From: Blautia faecis
GTDB lineage: Bacteria; Bacillota; Clostridia; Lachnospirales; Lachnospiraceae
Reading direction: 5' to 3'
Length of the DNA stretch: 64,000 nt
NCBI RefSeq assembly: GCF_020554845.1
Contig: NZ_JAJCIA010000015.1
Span: forward strand, 1 to 64,000
The translations under genes were made by a program, and so were the position numbers. Below the pieces are notes generated by a model. It made no database searches, had not been told where the DNA came from, and worked only from the letters and a program-made list of their open reading frames with translations. How positions within the stretch are numbered: the first letter of the stretch is position 1; every line of letters starts with the position of its first letter. Positions 18,749 to 27,932 of this stretch are shown here, piece by piece.

Positions 18749-18806
18749 CTAGAGCGTGTTTGAAAAAGGCTTTCTGCAAGATGTGCGTCACAACTTGTGG
18801 AAGATT
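18749..18806. repeat. R1 element, left part only
   Basis: CTAGAGCGTGTTTGAAAAAGG continues as in the full copy at 8711 for about 55 bases (GCTTTCTGCAAG, TGTGCGTCACAA, TTGTGG.AGATTT) and then stops. It lies in the untranslated leader of ilvB. Confidence 0.75.
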
Positions 18807-18861
18807 TTTTTATAATTATATTGTGGGTTTTTCCCCGGCGAAAAGGAGGTATCTTCACTAA

Positions 18862-20580
18862 ATGAAACAGATATCAGGCAATAAGCTGCTGGTAAAAGCA
18901 CTGAAAGAAGAAGATGTTGAGTACGTTTTCGGTTATCCCGGAGCATGTACCATTGATATCAGCGATGAATTATACAAACAGGATGATGTCACCGTAATCC
19001 TTCCACGTCACGAGCAGGCACTGGTTCACGCAGCCGATGCTTACGCACGTACCACTGGAAAAGTTGGCGTATGTCTTGTAACAAGCGGTCCTGGTGCTAC
19101 CAACCTTGTCACAGGCCTTGCTACAGCCAATTACGACAGCGTTCCTCTGGTGTGCTTCACCGGTCAGGTAGCACGTCATCTGATTGGAAACGATGCATTC
19201 CAGGAAGTTGATATTGTAGGAATTACCCGCAGTATTACCAAGTATGGAGTCACTGTACGCAACCGTGAAGATCTTGGACGTATCATCAAGGAAGCCTTCT
19301 ATATTGCACGTACCGGACGCCCTGGACCGGTTCTCATTGACCTGCCCAAGGATGTAATGGCTGAACTGGGCAGTGCAGAATATCCAAAGAGCGTAAATAT
19401 CCGCGGCTACAAGCCAAACACCAGTGTCCACATCGGACAGCTGAAACGTGCGATCAAAACACTTTCCAAGGCAAAGAAGCCTCTCTTCCTGGCAGGCGGC
19501 GGAATCAATATTTCCCATGCCAATAAGGTATTCCAGGAAGTAGTGGAAAAGACCGGTGTTCCGGTTGTAACTACTATTATGGGACGAGGTGCAATCCCTA
19601 CCAACCATCCGCTTTTTATCGGAAACCTTGGCATGCACGGTGCCTATGCAGCCAATATGGCTGTAAGCAACTGTGACGTACTTTTTTCCATTGGAACACG
19701 TTTTAACGACCGAATCACAGGAAAGCTTCATGAATTTGCCCCTAATGCCCAGATTATCCATATTGACATTGACACGGCCTCTATTTCCAGAAACATCCAG
19801 GTAGATATTCCAATCGTTGCAGATGCAAAAGATGCCCTTGCAAAAATGTCCGAATACGTTTCCGACTATGCCAGCAAAAAATGGAACAGTGAGATAAACA
19901 GCTGGAAGCAGGAACATCCTCTTGTAATGCGTCCAAATGACAGATTAAGTCCGGTTGACATCATTAACCAGATCAACTGCCAGTTTGAAGAAGCCATCAT
20001 TGTCACGGATGTCGGACAACACCAGATGCTGGTTTCCCAGTATGCTGAGATCACACCAGGCAAGCAGCTTGTTATGTCCGGGGGCCTTGGTACCATGGGA
20101 TACGGTTTTCCTGGTGGTGTAGGAGCAAAGATCGGTAATCTGGACAAACCGGTTATCGTTATTTCCGGCGACGGTGGAATGCAGATGAATATTCAGGAAT
20201 TTGCCACAGCTGTTCTGGAAGAGCTCCCACTGATTCTTTGTGTATTTAATAACGAATATCTTGGTATGGTTCGTCAGTGGCAGAAGCTTTTCTATGGCAA
20301 ACGCTACAGCATGACCAATCTTCGCTCCGGTGCCCTTTCCCGCCGTACAAATGGCGAGGAATACCCGAAATATACACCGGATTTTGTAAAGCTGGCAGAA
20401 AGCTACGGTGCCAAAGGGATCCGGGTTTTCAATAAAAATGAGGTTGCCGCAGCCTTTGAAGAAGCAAAGAAAAATACCAAAGTTCCGACCCTGATCGAGT
20501 TCATCATTGATCCTGAAGAAATGGTTTATCCGATGGTAAAGCCTGGCGGAACACTGGAAGATTTAATTATGGATTGTTAA
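18862..20580 (+). CDS. ilvB: Acetolactate synthase large (catalytic) subunit
   Basis: ThDP/FAD enzyme making acetolactate or acetohydroxybutyrate for valine, leucine and isoleucine. The product is 572 aa. The N-terminal ThDP half has the catalytic Glu region (ILPRHEQALVHAADAYAR). A central FAD-binding domain follows, then the C-terminal ThDP motif ISGDGGMQMNIQEFATA...NN. AAAGGAGG precedes ATG 18862 by about 10 bases. It is followed after 19 bases by ilvN. Confidence 0.96.
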   Translation: MKQISGNKLLVKALKEEDVEYVFGYPGACTIDISDELYKQDDVTVILPRHEQALVHAADAYARTTGKVGVCLVTSGPGATNLVTGLATANYDSVPLVCFTGQVARHLIGNDAFQEVDIVGITRSITKYGVTVRNREDLGRIIKEAFYIARTGRPGPVLIDLPKDVMAELGSAEYPKSVNIRGYKPNTSVHIGQLKRAIKTLSKAKKPLFLAGGGINISHANKVFQEVVEKTGVPVVTTIMGRGAIPTNHPLFIGNLGMHGAYAANMAVSNCDVLFSIGTRFNDRITGKLHEFAPNAQIIHIDIDTASISRNIQVDIPIVADAKDALAKMSEYVSDYASKKWNSEINSWKQEHPLVMRPNDRLSPVDIINQINCQFEEAIIVTDVGQHQMLVSQYAEITPGKQLVMSGGLGTMGYGFPGGVGAKIGNLDKPVIVISGDGGMQMNIQEFATAVLEELPLILCVFNNEYLGMVRQWQKLFYGKRYSMTNLRSGALSRRTNGEEYPKYTPDFVKLAESYGAKGIRVFNKNEVAAAFEEAKKNTKVPTLIEFIIDPEEMVYPMVKPGGTLEDLIMDC

Positions 20581-20599
20581 TTAACAGGAGGTTTATCCA

Positions 20600-21112
20600 A
20601 TGGCAGATAAAGGCATGAAAAAAAGATGGATTTCCCTCTACGTAGAAAACCAGGTAGGTGTTCTGTCCAAGATTTCCGGACTTTTCTCCGGCAAAAGCTA
20701 TAACCTGGACAGCCTCACCGTTGGTACTACAGAGGATCCTACCGTTTCCCGAATGACCATCGGAACTGTAAGCGACGATGAAACGTTCGAACAGATCAAG
20801 AAACAGCTGAACCGAATGGTAGAAGTCATCAAAGTTATTGATTTCACCAATATGTTCGTCCGCATGAAAGAGATTCTTTACATCAAGGTTTTTAACTGCT
20901 CTTCTGAGGACAAAGTTGAATTATTCCAGATTGCTGAGACTTTCAAAGCCAGAGTCATTGATTACGGTAAAGACAGCCTGCTTCTGGAATTCGTACAGAC
21001 AGCGACCAAAAATGATGCAGTTGTCAAACTGATCAAAGAAGAATTCGGCCGCATCGAAGTAGTCCGAGGTGGAAGTGTAGGAATTGAATCCATCAGCATG
21101 ATGGAAAGATAA
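20600..21112 (+). CDS. ilvN: Acetolactate synthase small (regulatory) subunit
   Basis: A 170-aa regulatory partner of IlvB that confers valine feedback. It has an N-terminal ACT domain (SLYVENQVGVLSKISGLFSGKSYNLDSLTVG) and the C-terminal ALS_ss domain. AGGAGG lies at 20587. The length matches the ilvH/ilvN group. It ends just before an intrinsic terminator. Confidence 0.95.
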   Translation: MADKGMKKRWISLYVENQVGVLSKISGLFSGKSYNLDSLTVGTTEDPTVSRMTIGTVSDDETFEQIKKQLNRMVEVIKVIDFTNMFVRMKEILYIKVFNCSSEDKVELFQIAETFKARVIDYGKDSLLLEFVQTATKNDAVVKLIKEEFGRIEVVRGGSVGIESISMMER

Positions 21113-21123
21113 TTTAAACGATG

Positions 21124-21154
21124 ATGCCCCTCCTGTTAAAGGAGGGCATTTTTG
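21124..21154 (+). terminator. Intrinsic terminator of ilvBN
   Basis: Stem ATGCCCCTCC / GGAGGGCAT with a following T-run. Confidence 0.9.
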
Positions 21155-21180
21155 TAAATTTTACGAGGGGATAATCCATT

Positions 21181-22134
21181 ATGAAAAAACAACAAATACC
21201 ATTAAAAAATTCACTGATTCTCCTTTTGACAGCAACGATCTGGGGAATCGCCTTTGTAGCACAAAGTGAGGGCGGTGAAGCTGTCGGCCCTCTCACTTTC
21301 AATGCCACAAGAAACATTATCGGTTCTCTGGTGCTGATCCCGGTTATTTTACTGCTCAATAAAATAAATCCACAGAGCAATTCAGCTGATTTCACAGAAT
21401 CCGACAGACAGCCAATGGCATCCAGCGGTTCAAATCCATTTTCCCGCAACAAAACCTTAATTGCCGGCGGCATAATCTGCGGTATCTGCCTGTGTCTTGC
21501 TTCCAACTTCCAACAGTTTGGTATCCAGTACACCTCCGTTGGAAAAGCAGGTTTTCTCACTGCATGCTACATTATCATCGTCCCGATCCTTGGACTTTTT
21601 ATGAAAAAGAAATGCAGTCCTTTTATCTGGGTTGCGGTTGTAATGGCACTGATTGGTCTCTATCTGCTTTGCATCACAGACGGCTTTTCCATTGGAAAGG
21701 GAGACTTTCTGGTCCTGATCTGTGCTTTCCTGTTTTCCCTGCACATTCTGGTCATTGATTACTTTTCACCAAAGACAGATGGAGTAAAAATGTCTTGCAT
21801 CCAGTTTCTGGTCTGCGGAATCCTCACTGCTATCCCAGCCATAATTCTGGAGCATCCCAGTCTTTCTTCATTCAGTGGTGCCTGGGGCGCTACTCTCTAT
21901 GCCGGCGTTATGTCCTGCGGTGTCGCCTACACCCTCCAGATCGTGGGCCAGAAAAATATGAACCCAACCGTAGCCTCCCTGATTCTCAGTCTGGAATCCT
22001 GCATCTCTGTCCTCGCCGGCTGGATTATCTTAGGACAGAAATTAAGCACCCGGGAAATCATCGGTTGTGTGGTAATGTTCGGGGCTATCGTTCTTGCCCA
22101 GTTGCCGCAGAAAGAAACTGCCAGTGAAAAATAA
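21181..22134 (+). CDS. EamA/DMT family exporter
   Basis: A 317-aa protein with ten membrane helices in two EamA repeats (about 10-155 and 165-305). Signatures are LLLTATIWGIAFVAQSEG at the start, PILGLFMKKK at the repeat joint and the GWIILGQKLSTREIIGC end of the second repeat. It is probably a metabolite or amino-acid exporter; the substrate cannot be read. A hydrophilic loop (about 63-85) interrupts the first repeat. ATG 21181 follows GAGGGG. Confidence 0.88.
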   Translation: MKKQQIPLKNSLILLLTATIWGIAFVAQSEGGEAVGPLTFNATRNIIGSLVLIPVILLLNKINPQSNSADFTESDRQPMASSGSNPFSRNKTLIAGGIICGICLCLASNFQQFGIQYTSVGKAGFLTACYIIIVPILGLFMKKKCSPFIWVAVVMALIGLYLLCITDGFSIGKGDFLVLICAFLFSLHILVIDYFSPKTDGVKMSCIQFLVCGILTAIPAIILEHPSLSSFSGAWGATLYAGVMSCGVAYTLQIVGQKNMNPTVASLILSLESCISVLAGWIILGQKLSTREIIGCVVMFGAIVLAQLPQKETASEK

Positions 22135-22138
22135 CGCG

Positions 22139-22193
22139 CTCTAGAGCCTGTTTGAAAAATTCTTGCAGAAAGCCTTTTTCAAACACGCTCTAA
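22139..22193. repeat. R1 element, minimal hairpin copy
   Basis: Two R1 termini (TAGAGCCTGTTTGAAAAA and TTTTTCAAACACGCTCTA) are separated by only about 17 bases, forming one long hairpin. It lies just past the EamA gene. Confidence 0.8.
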
Positions 22194-22210
22194 ATCTTCC
22201 AAAACCAAAA

Positions 22211-22256
22211 GTAAGAGGTAACGCTTGAACCTTCCAAACGTTACCTCTTACTTATT
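22211..22256. terminator. Strong hairpin between convergent EamA and ABC genes
   Basis: A 13-bp perfect stem GTAAGAGGTAACG / CGTTACCTCTTAC. The T content on both sides suggests bidirectional termination. Confidence 0.75.
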
Positions 22257-22265
22257 TACCCCATA

Positions 22266-24176
22266 TCACCCATTATACAGCTGATAATATTTACCTTTCT
22301 GCGCAATTAACTCATCATGAGAGCCTCTCTCAATAACACGTCCCTGCTCCAGAACCATAATACAGTCACTGTTTCTGACTGTGGATAACCTATGTGCAAT
22401 TGCAAATGTAGTTCTGCCTTCCATCAGCTTATCCATACCATCCTGTACAAGCTTCTCTGTACGGGTATCAATAGAGCTGGTAGCCTCATCCAGGATCAGA
22501 ACCGGCGGATCTGCTACTGCCGCCCTGGCGATTGCAAGCAGCTGTCTCTGTCCCTGGCTTAAATTAGCACCATTATTGCGAAGCATAGTATGATAACCAT
22601 CCGGCAGTCTTCGGATAAAGCCATCCGCATTCGCCAGCCTGGCAGCTGCAATAACTTCCTCATCTGTGGCATCCAGTTTTCCATAACGGATATTCTCCAT
22701 AACGGTAGCAGTAAACAGATTAGTATCCTGAAGAACGATACCCATGGAACGTCTCAGATCACCCTTTTTGATCTTATTTATATTGATGCCATCATAACGG
22801 ATCTTACCATCCTGAATATCATAGAAACGATTCAGAAGATTGGTAATTGTCGTCTTACCGGCACCCGTGGAGCCGACAAATGCAATTTTCTGTCCTGGCT
22901 TCGCATACATCTTCACATCGTGAAGCACGATCTTGTCATCACGATATCCGAAATCAACGCCATCCAGAACAATATCACCTTTCAATTCGATATAATCTGT
23001 TTTGCCGGTGGCTTTGTGAAAATGCTTCCACGCCCAGCGTCCTGTACGTTTCTTGGACTCAACCAGCTTACCATTCTCTTCTTTCACATTTACCAGGGTC
23101 ACATATCCGTCATCTACCTCCGGCTTCTCGTCCAGAAGATCGAAGATACGCTTCGCTCCGGCAAGTGCCATAACAATACTGTTAAACTGCTGGCTTACCT
23201 GGTTGATCGGCTGGCTGAAGCTCTTGTTAAAAGTGAGAAAACTTGCCAGGCCGCCAAGAGTAAATCCACCCACACCGTTTACGGCAAGCACACCGCCAAC
23301 AATGGCGCACAGCACATAGCTGATATTTCCAATCTGCGCACAGGTAGGCATCAGCACGTTTGCAAATTTATTGGCATTATTCGCGCTCTCAAACAGCTGG
23401 TCATTCAGCTCATTAAACTTCTCAAGGCTTTCTTCCTCATGGCAGAATACCTTTACAACCTTCTGGCCTTCCATCATTTCCTCGATGTAACCATTTACAA
23501 TACCAAGATTCTTCTGCTGCTCCATGAAATACTTGCCGCTGAGTCCTGCAAGATTTTTACTTGCCACCAGCATCACTCCAACCATGACCAGAGTCACGAT
23601 GGTAAGAGGCACATTCAAAATAATCATACTTACCAATACACTGACAATGGTAATCACACTGGAGATCAGCTGTGGAATACTCTGGCTGATCATCTGGCGC
23701 AGTGTATCAATATCATTGGTGTAGATAGACATGATATCGCCATGTGCATGTGTATCAAAATATTTAACAGGAAGTGTTTCCATGCGCTCAAACATCTCAT
23801 TTCGAAGATTGCGTAGGGTGCCCTGACTGACATAGATCATCAGACGGTTGTACGTATATGTGCACGCCACCCCAATTGCATAAAAACAGGCTACACGAAG
23901 AATTGCCATTGCAAGAGGATGGAAATCCGGAGTCTCAGATTGAAGCATAGGCATGATATACTGGTCAATCAAAGTCTTCATAAACATGGTTCCCTGCACA
24001 TTAGCAAGAACACTTACCACAATGCCGATCACAACTACAATAATATGGATCCTGTAGTTCTTAAAAATATACCCCATCAGTCTTCCAAGCATCTTGCCCG
24101 GATTCTCTACCATAGGGCCTGAACGGAAGGCTGCCCCGCTGCGGCCTGGCTTCTTTATCGGTCTTTCATTGCTCAT
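22266..24176 (-). CDS. ABC exporter half-transporter, second subunit
   Basis: A 636-aa fused permease-ATPase. A cytoplasmic tail precedes six membrane helices (about 35-330). The nucleotide-binding domain (about 390-636) has Walker A GSTGAGKTT, Q-loop LQDTNLF, signature LSQGQRQL and Walker B VLILDEATSSID. It starts 4 bases inside the end of the partner subunit (ATGA overlap), so the two form a heterodimer of the BmrCD/LmrCD kind. An insert with a KRTGRWAWKHFHK stretch precedes the NBD. Drug or peptide efflux is likely. Confidence 0.93.
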   Translation of the reverse strand: MSNERPIKKPGRSGAAFRSGPMVENPGKMLGRLMGYIFKNYRIHIIVVVIGIVVSVLANVQGTMFMKTLIDQYIMPMLQSETPDFHPLAMAILRVACFYAIGVACTYTYNRLMIYVSQGTLRNLRNEMFERMETLPVKYFDTHAHGDIMSIYTNDIDTLRQMISQSIPQLISSVITIVSVLVSMIILNVPLTIVTLVMVGVMLVASKNLAGLSGKYFMEQQKNLGIVNGYIEEMMEGQKVVKVFCHEEESLEKFNELNDQLFESANNANKFANVLMPTCAQIGNISYVLCAIVGGVLAVNGVGGFTLGGLASFLTFNKSFSQPINQVSQQFNSIVMALAGAKRIFDLLDEKPEVDDGYVTLVNVKEENGKLVESKKRTGRWAWKHFHKATGKTDYIELKGDIVLDGVDFGYRDDKIVLHDVKMYAKPGQKIAFVGSTGAGKTTITNLLNRFYDIQDGKIRYDGININKIKKGDLRRSMGIVLQDTNLFTATVMENIRYGKLDATDEEVIAAARLANADGFIRRLPDGYHTMLRNNGANLSQGQRQLLAIARAAVADPPVLILDEATSSIDTRTEKLVQDGMDKLMEGRTTFAIAHRLSTVRNSDCIMVLEQGRVIERGSHDELIAQKGKYYQLYNG

Positions 24177-25930
24177 GCCTGCTCACCTCCTCTATTCTCA
24201 TCAAAATCTCCACCACCCTTTATCTGTGAATTATAAACCTCCTGATAAATGGCATTGGTTTTCATCAGTTCCTCATGAGTTCCAAATCCGCTGATTTTTC
24301 CCTCATCCATGACAATGATCCTGTCCGCACTCTGAATACTGGAAATACGCTGTGCAATGATCAGCTTGGTAGTATCCGGAATTTCTTCTGCAAAAGCTCT
24401 TCTGATACGTGCATCTGTGGCAGTATCTACCGCACTTGTGGAATCATCCAGAATCAGTACTTTGGGTTTCTTAAGAAGAGCTCTGGCGATACACAGACGC
24501 TGTTTCTGACCGCCGGAAACATTGGTTCCGCCCTGCTCAATATAAGTATTGTATTTGTCCGGCATTTTCTCAATGAAGTCATCCGCACAGGAAAGCTGAC
24601 ACGCTCTGCGGCACTCTTTCTCCGAAGCCTCTTTATTTCCCCAGCGCAGATTCTCCAGAATGGTACCGGAAAACAGCACATTCTTCTGAAGTACAACTGC
24701 TACCTGGTTACGCAGACTATCCATATGGTAGTCACGCACATCCACGCCGCCAACTTTCACTGATCCGGAGCTCACATCATAAAGACGGCTGATCAGGTTT
24801 ACCAGACTGGACTTGGCACTTCCGGTTCCACCGATAATACCAATAGTTTCTCCTGCGCGGATAGAAAGATTGATATCCTTCAGCACCGGCTCCTTACTGT
24901 CCTTCTTATAGCTGAAATCCACATGGTCAAATTCAATACTTCCGTCTGCAACTTCCATAACCGGATCCTGCGGATCATGAAGATCTGCTGTTTCATTGAT
25001 AACCTCAGTTACACGCTCTGCACTTGCTGCGCTCATGGTGACCATAACAAATACCATGGAAAGCATCATAAGGCTCATAAGAATATTCATACAATATGTA
25101 AGAAGACTCATCAATTCACCTGTAGTCAGACTGCCGCCAACGATCATATTCGCACCCAGCCAGCTGATTCCAAGAATACATGCATATACTGTAAACTGCA
25201 TAACCGGCATATTCATAACTACCAGTTTCTCAGCTCTTACAAACATTTCGTAAACTTTATTGCAGGCTTTCTGAAACTTAGTGGTCTCATATTCTTCACG
25301 TACATAAGCCTTCACAACGCGGACTGCGCTGATATTCTCCTGTACGCTGGCATTTAAATCGTCATATTTCTCAAATACTTCCCGGAAATACTTCGTCGCC
25401 TTTTTCATAATAAATACGAGAAAACATCCAAGAAAAATAACGGCAATAAGGTAAATGCTGGCAATTCTTGCATTGATCATAAACGCCATCGCCATGGCAC
25501 AGATCAGACTGGCCGGGGCACGGGTACACATACGCAGGATCATCTGGTATGCATTCTGCAGGTTGGTCACGTCTGTAGTCAGACGTGTGATCAGACTTGC
25601 AGTACTGAACTTGTCAATGTTTGAAAATGAAAATGTCTGAATGTTAGTATACATTGCTTTACGAAGATTACGGGCAAAACCGGAGGATGCGTATGCTCCG
25701 TATTTTCCCCCAAGAATACCGGTAACAAGTCCTGCAACAGCAAGAAGCGCCATAATGGCACCCTTTCTGTAAAGATAACTGATATTACCGGCTTCCACAC
25801 CGTTGTCGATCATATCTGCCATTACAAGCGGAATCATTGTCTCCACCACAACCTCCAGTATCATAAATACCGGTGTGAGGAAGGAGGCCTTCTTAAACTC
25901 CTTTACCTGGGCAAGTAATGTCTTTATCAT
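24173..25930 (-). CDS. ABC exporter half-transporter, first subunit
   Basis: A 585-aa permease-ATPase. Six membrane helices (about 15-310) are followed by an NBD with Walker A GGTGSAKSS, signature NVSGGQKQR, and Walker B VLILDDSTSAVD. The residue after Walker B is Asp (DDS) where active sites have Glu, and the partner subunit has DEA. This marks the degenerate catalytic site of asymmetric heterodimeric exporters. It follows the MarR gene by 23 bases. Confidence 0.93.
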   Translation of the reverse strand: MIKTLLAQVKEFKKASFLTPVFMILEVVVETMIPLVMADMIDNGVEAGNISYLYRKGAIMALLAVAGLVTGILGGKYGAYASSGFARNLRKAMYTNIQTFSFSNIDKFSTASLITRLTTDVTNLQNAYQMILRMCTRAPASLICAMAMAFMINARIASIYLIAVIFLGCFLVFIMKKATKYFREVFEKYDDLNASVQENISAVRVVKAYVREEYETTKFQKACNKVYEMFVRAEKLVVMNMPVMQFTVYACILGISWLGANMIVGGSLTTGELMSLLTYCMNILMSLMMLSMVFVMVTMSAASAERVTEVINETADLHDPQDPVMEVADGSIEFDHVDFSYKKDSKEPVLKDINLSIRAGETIGIIGGTGSAKSSLVNLISRLYDVSSGSVKVGGVDVRDYHMDSLRNQVAVVLQKNVLFSGTILENLRWGNKEASEKECRRACQLSCADDFIEKMPDKYNTYIEQGGTNVSGGQKQRLCIARALLKKPKVLILDDSTSAVDTATDARIRRAFAEEIPDTTKLIIAQRISSIQSADRIIVMDEGKISGFGTHEELMKTNAIYQEVYNSQIKGGGDFDENRGGEQA

Positions 25931-25953
25931 CAGGTTCTCCCCTTTCTTTTTTG

Positions 25954-26454
25954 TTAGTTTTCATCCCGCAGACAGCACTCTCTTTGGGCATTTTCCCGGA
26001 TCATGTCCAGAACTTCCAGGAAGCATTCCAGTTTTTCCTGGGGAATGTCAGACTTCAATACTTTCTGGATCCGGTCAAAATTCTCCATAATTTCCATCTG
26101 AAATTCCATTCCCTTTTCTGTAAGCACCAGACGCTTCAGTCTGGCATCTCTTGGAATAGGTTCTCTGGTAATAAGCCCTTTCTTCTCCATTGCCTGAAGG
26201 ATTCCTGAAGCAGTAGAACGCGCCATCTGAAATTCTGCTTCCAGGTCTTTCTGGAAAACAGCCTCTTCTGAATGTCGGTACAGATAACCAATGATCCACC
26301 CCTGCATGCGGTTAATTCCGGCTTTTTCATCCACCTTGGACTGATACGAATTCACCAGACGCCCAATTACCTGATTGAGAGTACGAACCTCATACCCTAT
26401 TTGCCGTTCCGCCCTGCAGCACTCATCAGGACCAGTTTTCTTCTTTTTCTCCAT
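25954..26454 (-). CDS. MarR-family regulator of the ABC exporter
   Basis: A 166-aa winged-helix regulator. The DNA-binding core is at about 65-130: FQMARSTASGILQAMEKKGLI, then the wing PIPRDARLKRLVLTEKG. First gene of the three-gene operon. Three tandem palindromes directly downstream of its -10 box are the obvious operators, so self-repression relieved by a transported compound is the likely logic (inference). Confidence 0.92.
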   Translation of the reverse strand: MEKKKKTGPDECCRAERQIGYEVRTLNQVIGRLVNSYQSKVDEKAGINRMQGWIIGYLYRHSEEAVFQKDLEAEFQMARSTASGILQAMEKKGLITREPIPRDARLKRLVLTEKGMEFQMEIMENFDRIQKVLKSDIPQEKLECFLEVLDMIRENAQRECCLRDEN

Positions 26455-26488
26455 CTTTCCCTTCTTTCATATACTTCCATACAAAATA

Positions 26489-26563
26489 GTTCATGTGCGA
26501 ACTGTTCGGGTTCGAACTGTTCGTGCACGAACTAATTATAAGGGGCATGTTTCTGAATGTCAA
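26489..26563 (-). promoter_or_regulatory. Promoter with three tandem MarR operators
   Basis: The minus-strand promoter is TTGACA (26558-26563), 17 bases, TATAAT (26535-26540). Immediately downstream are three 14-bp units of the form GTTC-6-GAAC at 26489-26502, 26504-26517 and 26519-26532. They repeat every 15 bp. The promoter-proximal unit GTTCGTGCACGAAC is a perfect palindrome. Confidence 0.85.
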
Positions 26564-26606
26564 TCCTGTTTTTTCAATATCCGCTTTGCTATTTGCTCGC
26601 GGAGCG

Positions 26607-26657
26607 TTTTTTGTGTAATAGGAAATTACTCCGTAATATTCCTATTACACAAAAAAA
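26607..26657. terminator. Long near-perfect palindrome, bidirectional terminator
   Basis: TTTTTTGTGTAATAGGAA pairs with ATTCCTATTACACAAAAAA, with an inner ATTAC/GTAAT stem. U-runs would follow on both strands. It lies upstream of the marR promoter. Confidence 0.7.
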
Positions 26658-26690
26658 TACCAGAAGCAAAATTCCCATTGCTCCTGGTAT
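26658..26690 (-). terminator. Terminator of the acylphosphatase gene
   Basis: Stem ACCAGAAGCAA / TTGCTCCTGGT. Read on the minus strand it is followed by TTTTTTT, which is shared with the neighbouring palindrome. Confidence 0.8.
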
Positions 26691-26696
26691 CCCTTT

Positions 26697-26969
26697 TTAT
26701 TTCGAATAAAAGCTCCACTCCCTTTCATCCACAGGCAGGTCTTCCATCTGATAATTCTCAATCCGGATGAAACTTCCCATCTCGATTTCCTGAATCATAC
26801 GCTCAATTCCGGAAAGCTCTCCCTGGACTTCCATTTCCACTCTGCCATCCCACAGATTGTCCACCCAGCCGGTAAGATCATTGGCTCTCGCCGCATTTTT
26901 GGCACGGTAACGAAATCCAACGCCCTGCACCTGCCCGGAAAAATATATGTGTTTTCTCACTATCGCCAT
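26697..26969 (-). CDS. Acylphosphatase
   Basis: A small 90-aa enzyme that hydrolyses acyl phosphates. It shows the family motif GQVQGVGFRYRAKNAA, with the phosphate-binding Arg, and GWVDNLWDGRVEMEVQG, with the catalytic Asn. Full length. It is a single gene with its own terminator, downstream of hflC by 62 bases. Confidence 0.95.
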   Translation of the reverse strand: MAIVRKHIYFSGQVQGVGFRYRAKNAARANDLTGWVDNLWDGRVEMEVQGELSGIERMIQEIEMGSFIRIENYQMEDLPVDEREWSFYSK

Positions 26970-27031
26970 CTTTTGTCACTCCTTATGTACCTTATGATAT
27001 ACGTCAATACCGGCAGATGCAAGAATTTTTA

Positions 27032-27895
27032 TTATTTTCCCTCAAAAATCTGAGCAATCGGGGAATCCGATGACAAAATAACGGTCTTGTTTTCTCCTTG
27101 CATAGAAGCTTTCAGTGCTTCAAGACTTCTTACGAAGGAATAAAATTCACTTCTCTCATCTTCCCCATAAGCCTGGGAAAGAATTTTCATATATTCCTGT
27201 TCCCCTTCTGCCTTCAAAATCTCAGCCTGCTTCTTCGCATCTGAAATCTGAATGGTCACTTCCTTATCCGTCTTGTTCTGGATTACCTTTGCTTCTGAAT
27301 CGCCTTCTGCTTTATATGTAGCAGCAATATTATCACGCTCTGAGATCATTCTCTCATACACAGCAGCCTTATTATCGTCCGGCAGATCCAGCTGCTTTGT
27401 TTCAAATTTAATCAGCTCTATTCCATATTGTTCCATATTATCTCCAATGGCTTCCATCACCATATCCGATAATTCTCCGTCCCGGCTTGTGATCACTCTG
27501 TCCTGGGAAAGACTGCTGATCACATTTTTTGTGGCATTATATACGGCCGTATTAATTCGGCTTTCGCTGTTTTCCAAAGAAGAGTTCAGAGTCTGTGCAA
27601 ATTTAAGTGGATCTGTAATTCTCCACAAAACATAGCTGTCACTGATCATGGTTTTCTTGTCCTTGGTAATCACATCAGATGCTTCCAAATCATATAACAA
27701 CGTTTCCTTTGGTAAAGACTGTGTTCTTTCTATCAATGGAATTTTAAAGCTGATTCCCGGTTCGCAGATCACTCTGTCAACTTTACCAAACTGACGGATC
27801 AGCTTGTATTCATTTTGTTGGGTTATAGTTATGGAAGAACCGATTATTACTGCTCCGAGAATGCCTGCTATAAGTGCCGCTTTTTTCATTTTCAT
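27032..27895 (-). CDS. hflC: HflC-like SPFH/band 7 membrane protein
   Basis: A 287-aa protein with one N-terminal membrane helix (about 4-22). An SPFH domain follows (YKLIRQFGKVDRVICEPGISFKIPLIERTQSLP), then a coiled-coil rich in Ala/Glu/Lys (about 175-245). In other bacteria HflC forms with HflK a cage that modulates the FtsH protease. It follows hflK by 37 bases and shares the Mn2+-riboswitch leader. Confidence 0.88.
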   Translation of the reverse strand: MKMKKAALIAGILGAVIIGSSITITQQNEYKLIRQFGKVDRVICEPGISFKIPLIERTQSLPKETLLYDLEASDVITKDKKTMISDSYVLWRITDPLKFAQTLNSSLENSESRINTAVYNATKNVISSLSQDRVITSRDGELSDMVMEAIGDNMEQYGIELIKFETKQLDLPDDNKAAVYERMISERDNIAATYKAEGDSEAKVIQNKTDKEVTIQISDAKKQAEILKAEGEQEYMKILSQAYGEDERSEFYSFVRSLEALKASMQGENKTVILSSDSPIAQIFEGK

Positions 27896-27932
27896 AATTT
27901 TTTATCCTTTCTATCAGATACTTATCTTAACT

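Noticed and set aside
18720..18862. Possible T-box or peptide attenuator before ilvB
   Set aside because: The leader is only about 130 bases, half of it an R1 fragment. No T-box core, terminator or Ile/Leu/Val-rich leader frame was found.
22590..23816. A 408-codon rightward open frame
   Set aside because: It is antisense to the ABC exporter, whose Walker and signature motifs are intact. The composition is that of a reverse-strand shadow.
26489..26532. Tandem units that look like a tiny CRISPR or repeat array
   Set aside because: Units of 14 bp are separated by a single base with no spacers, are palindromic and sit on a promoter. They are operators, and no cas gene is present.
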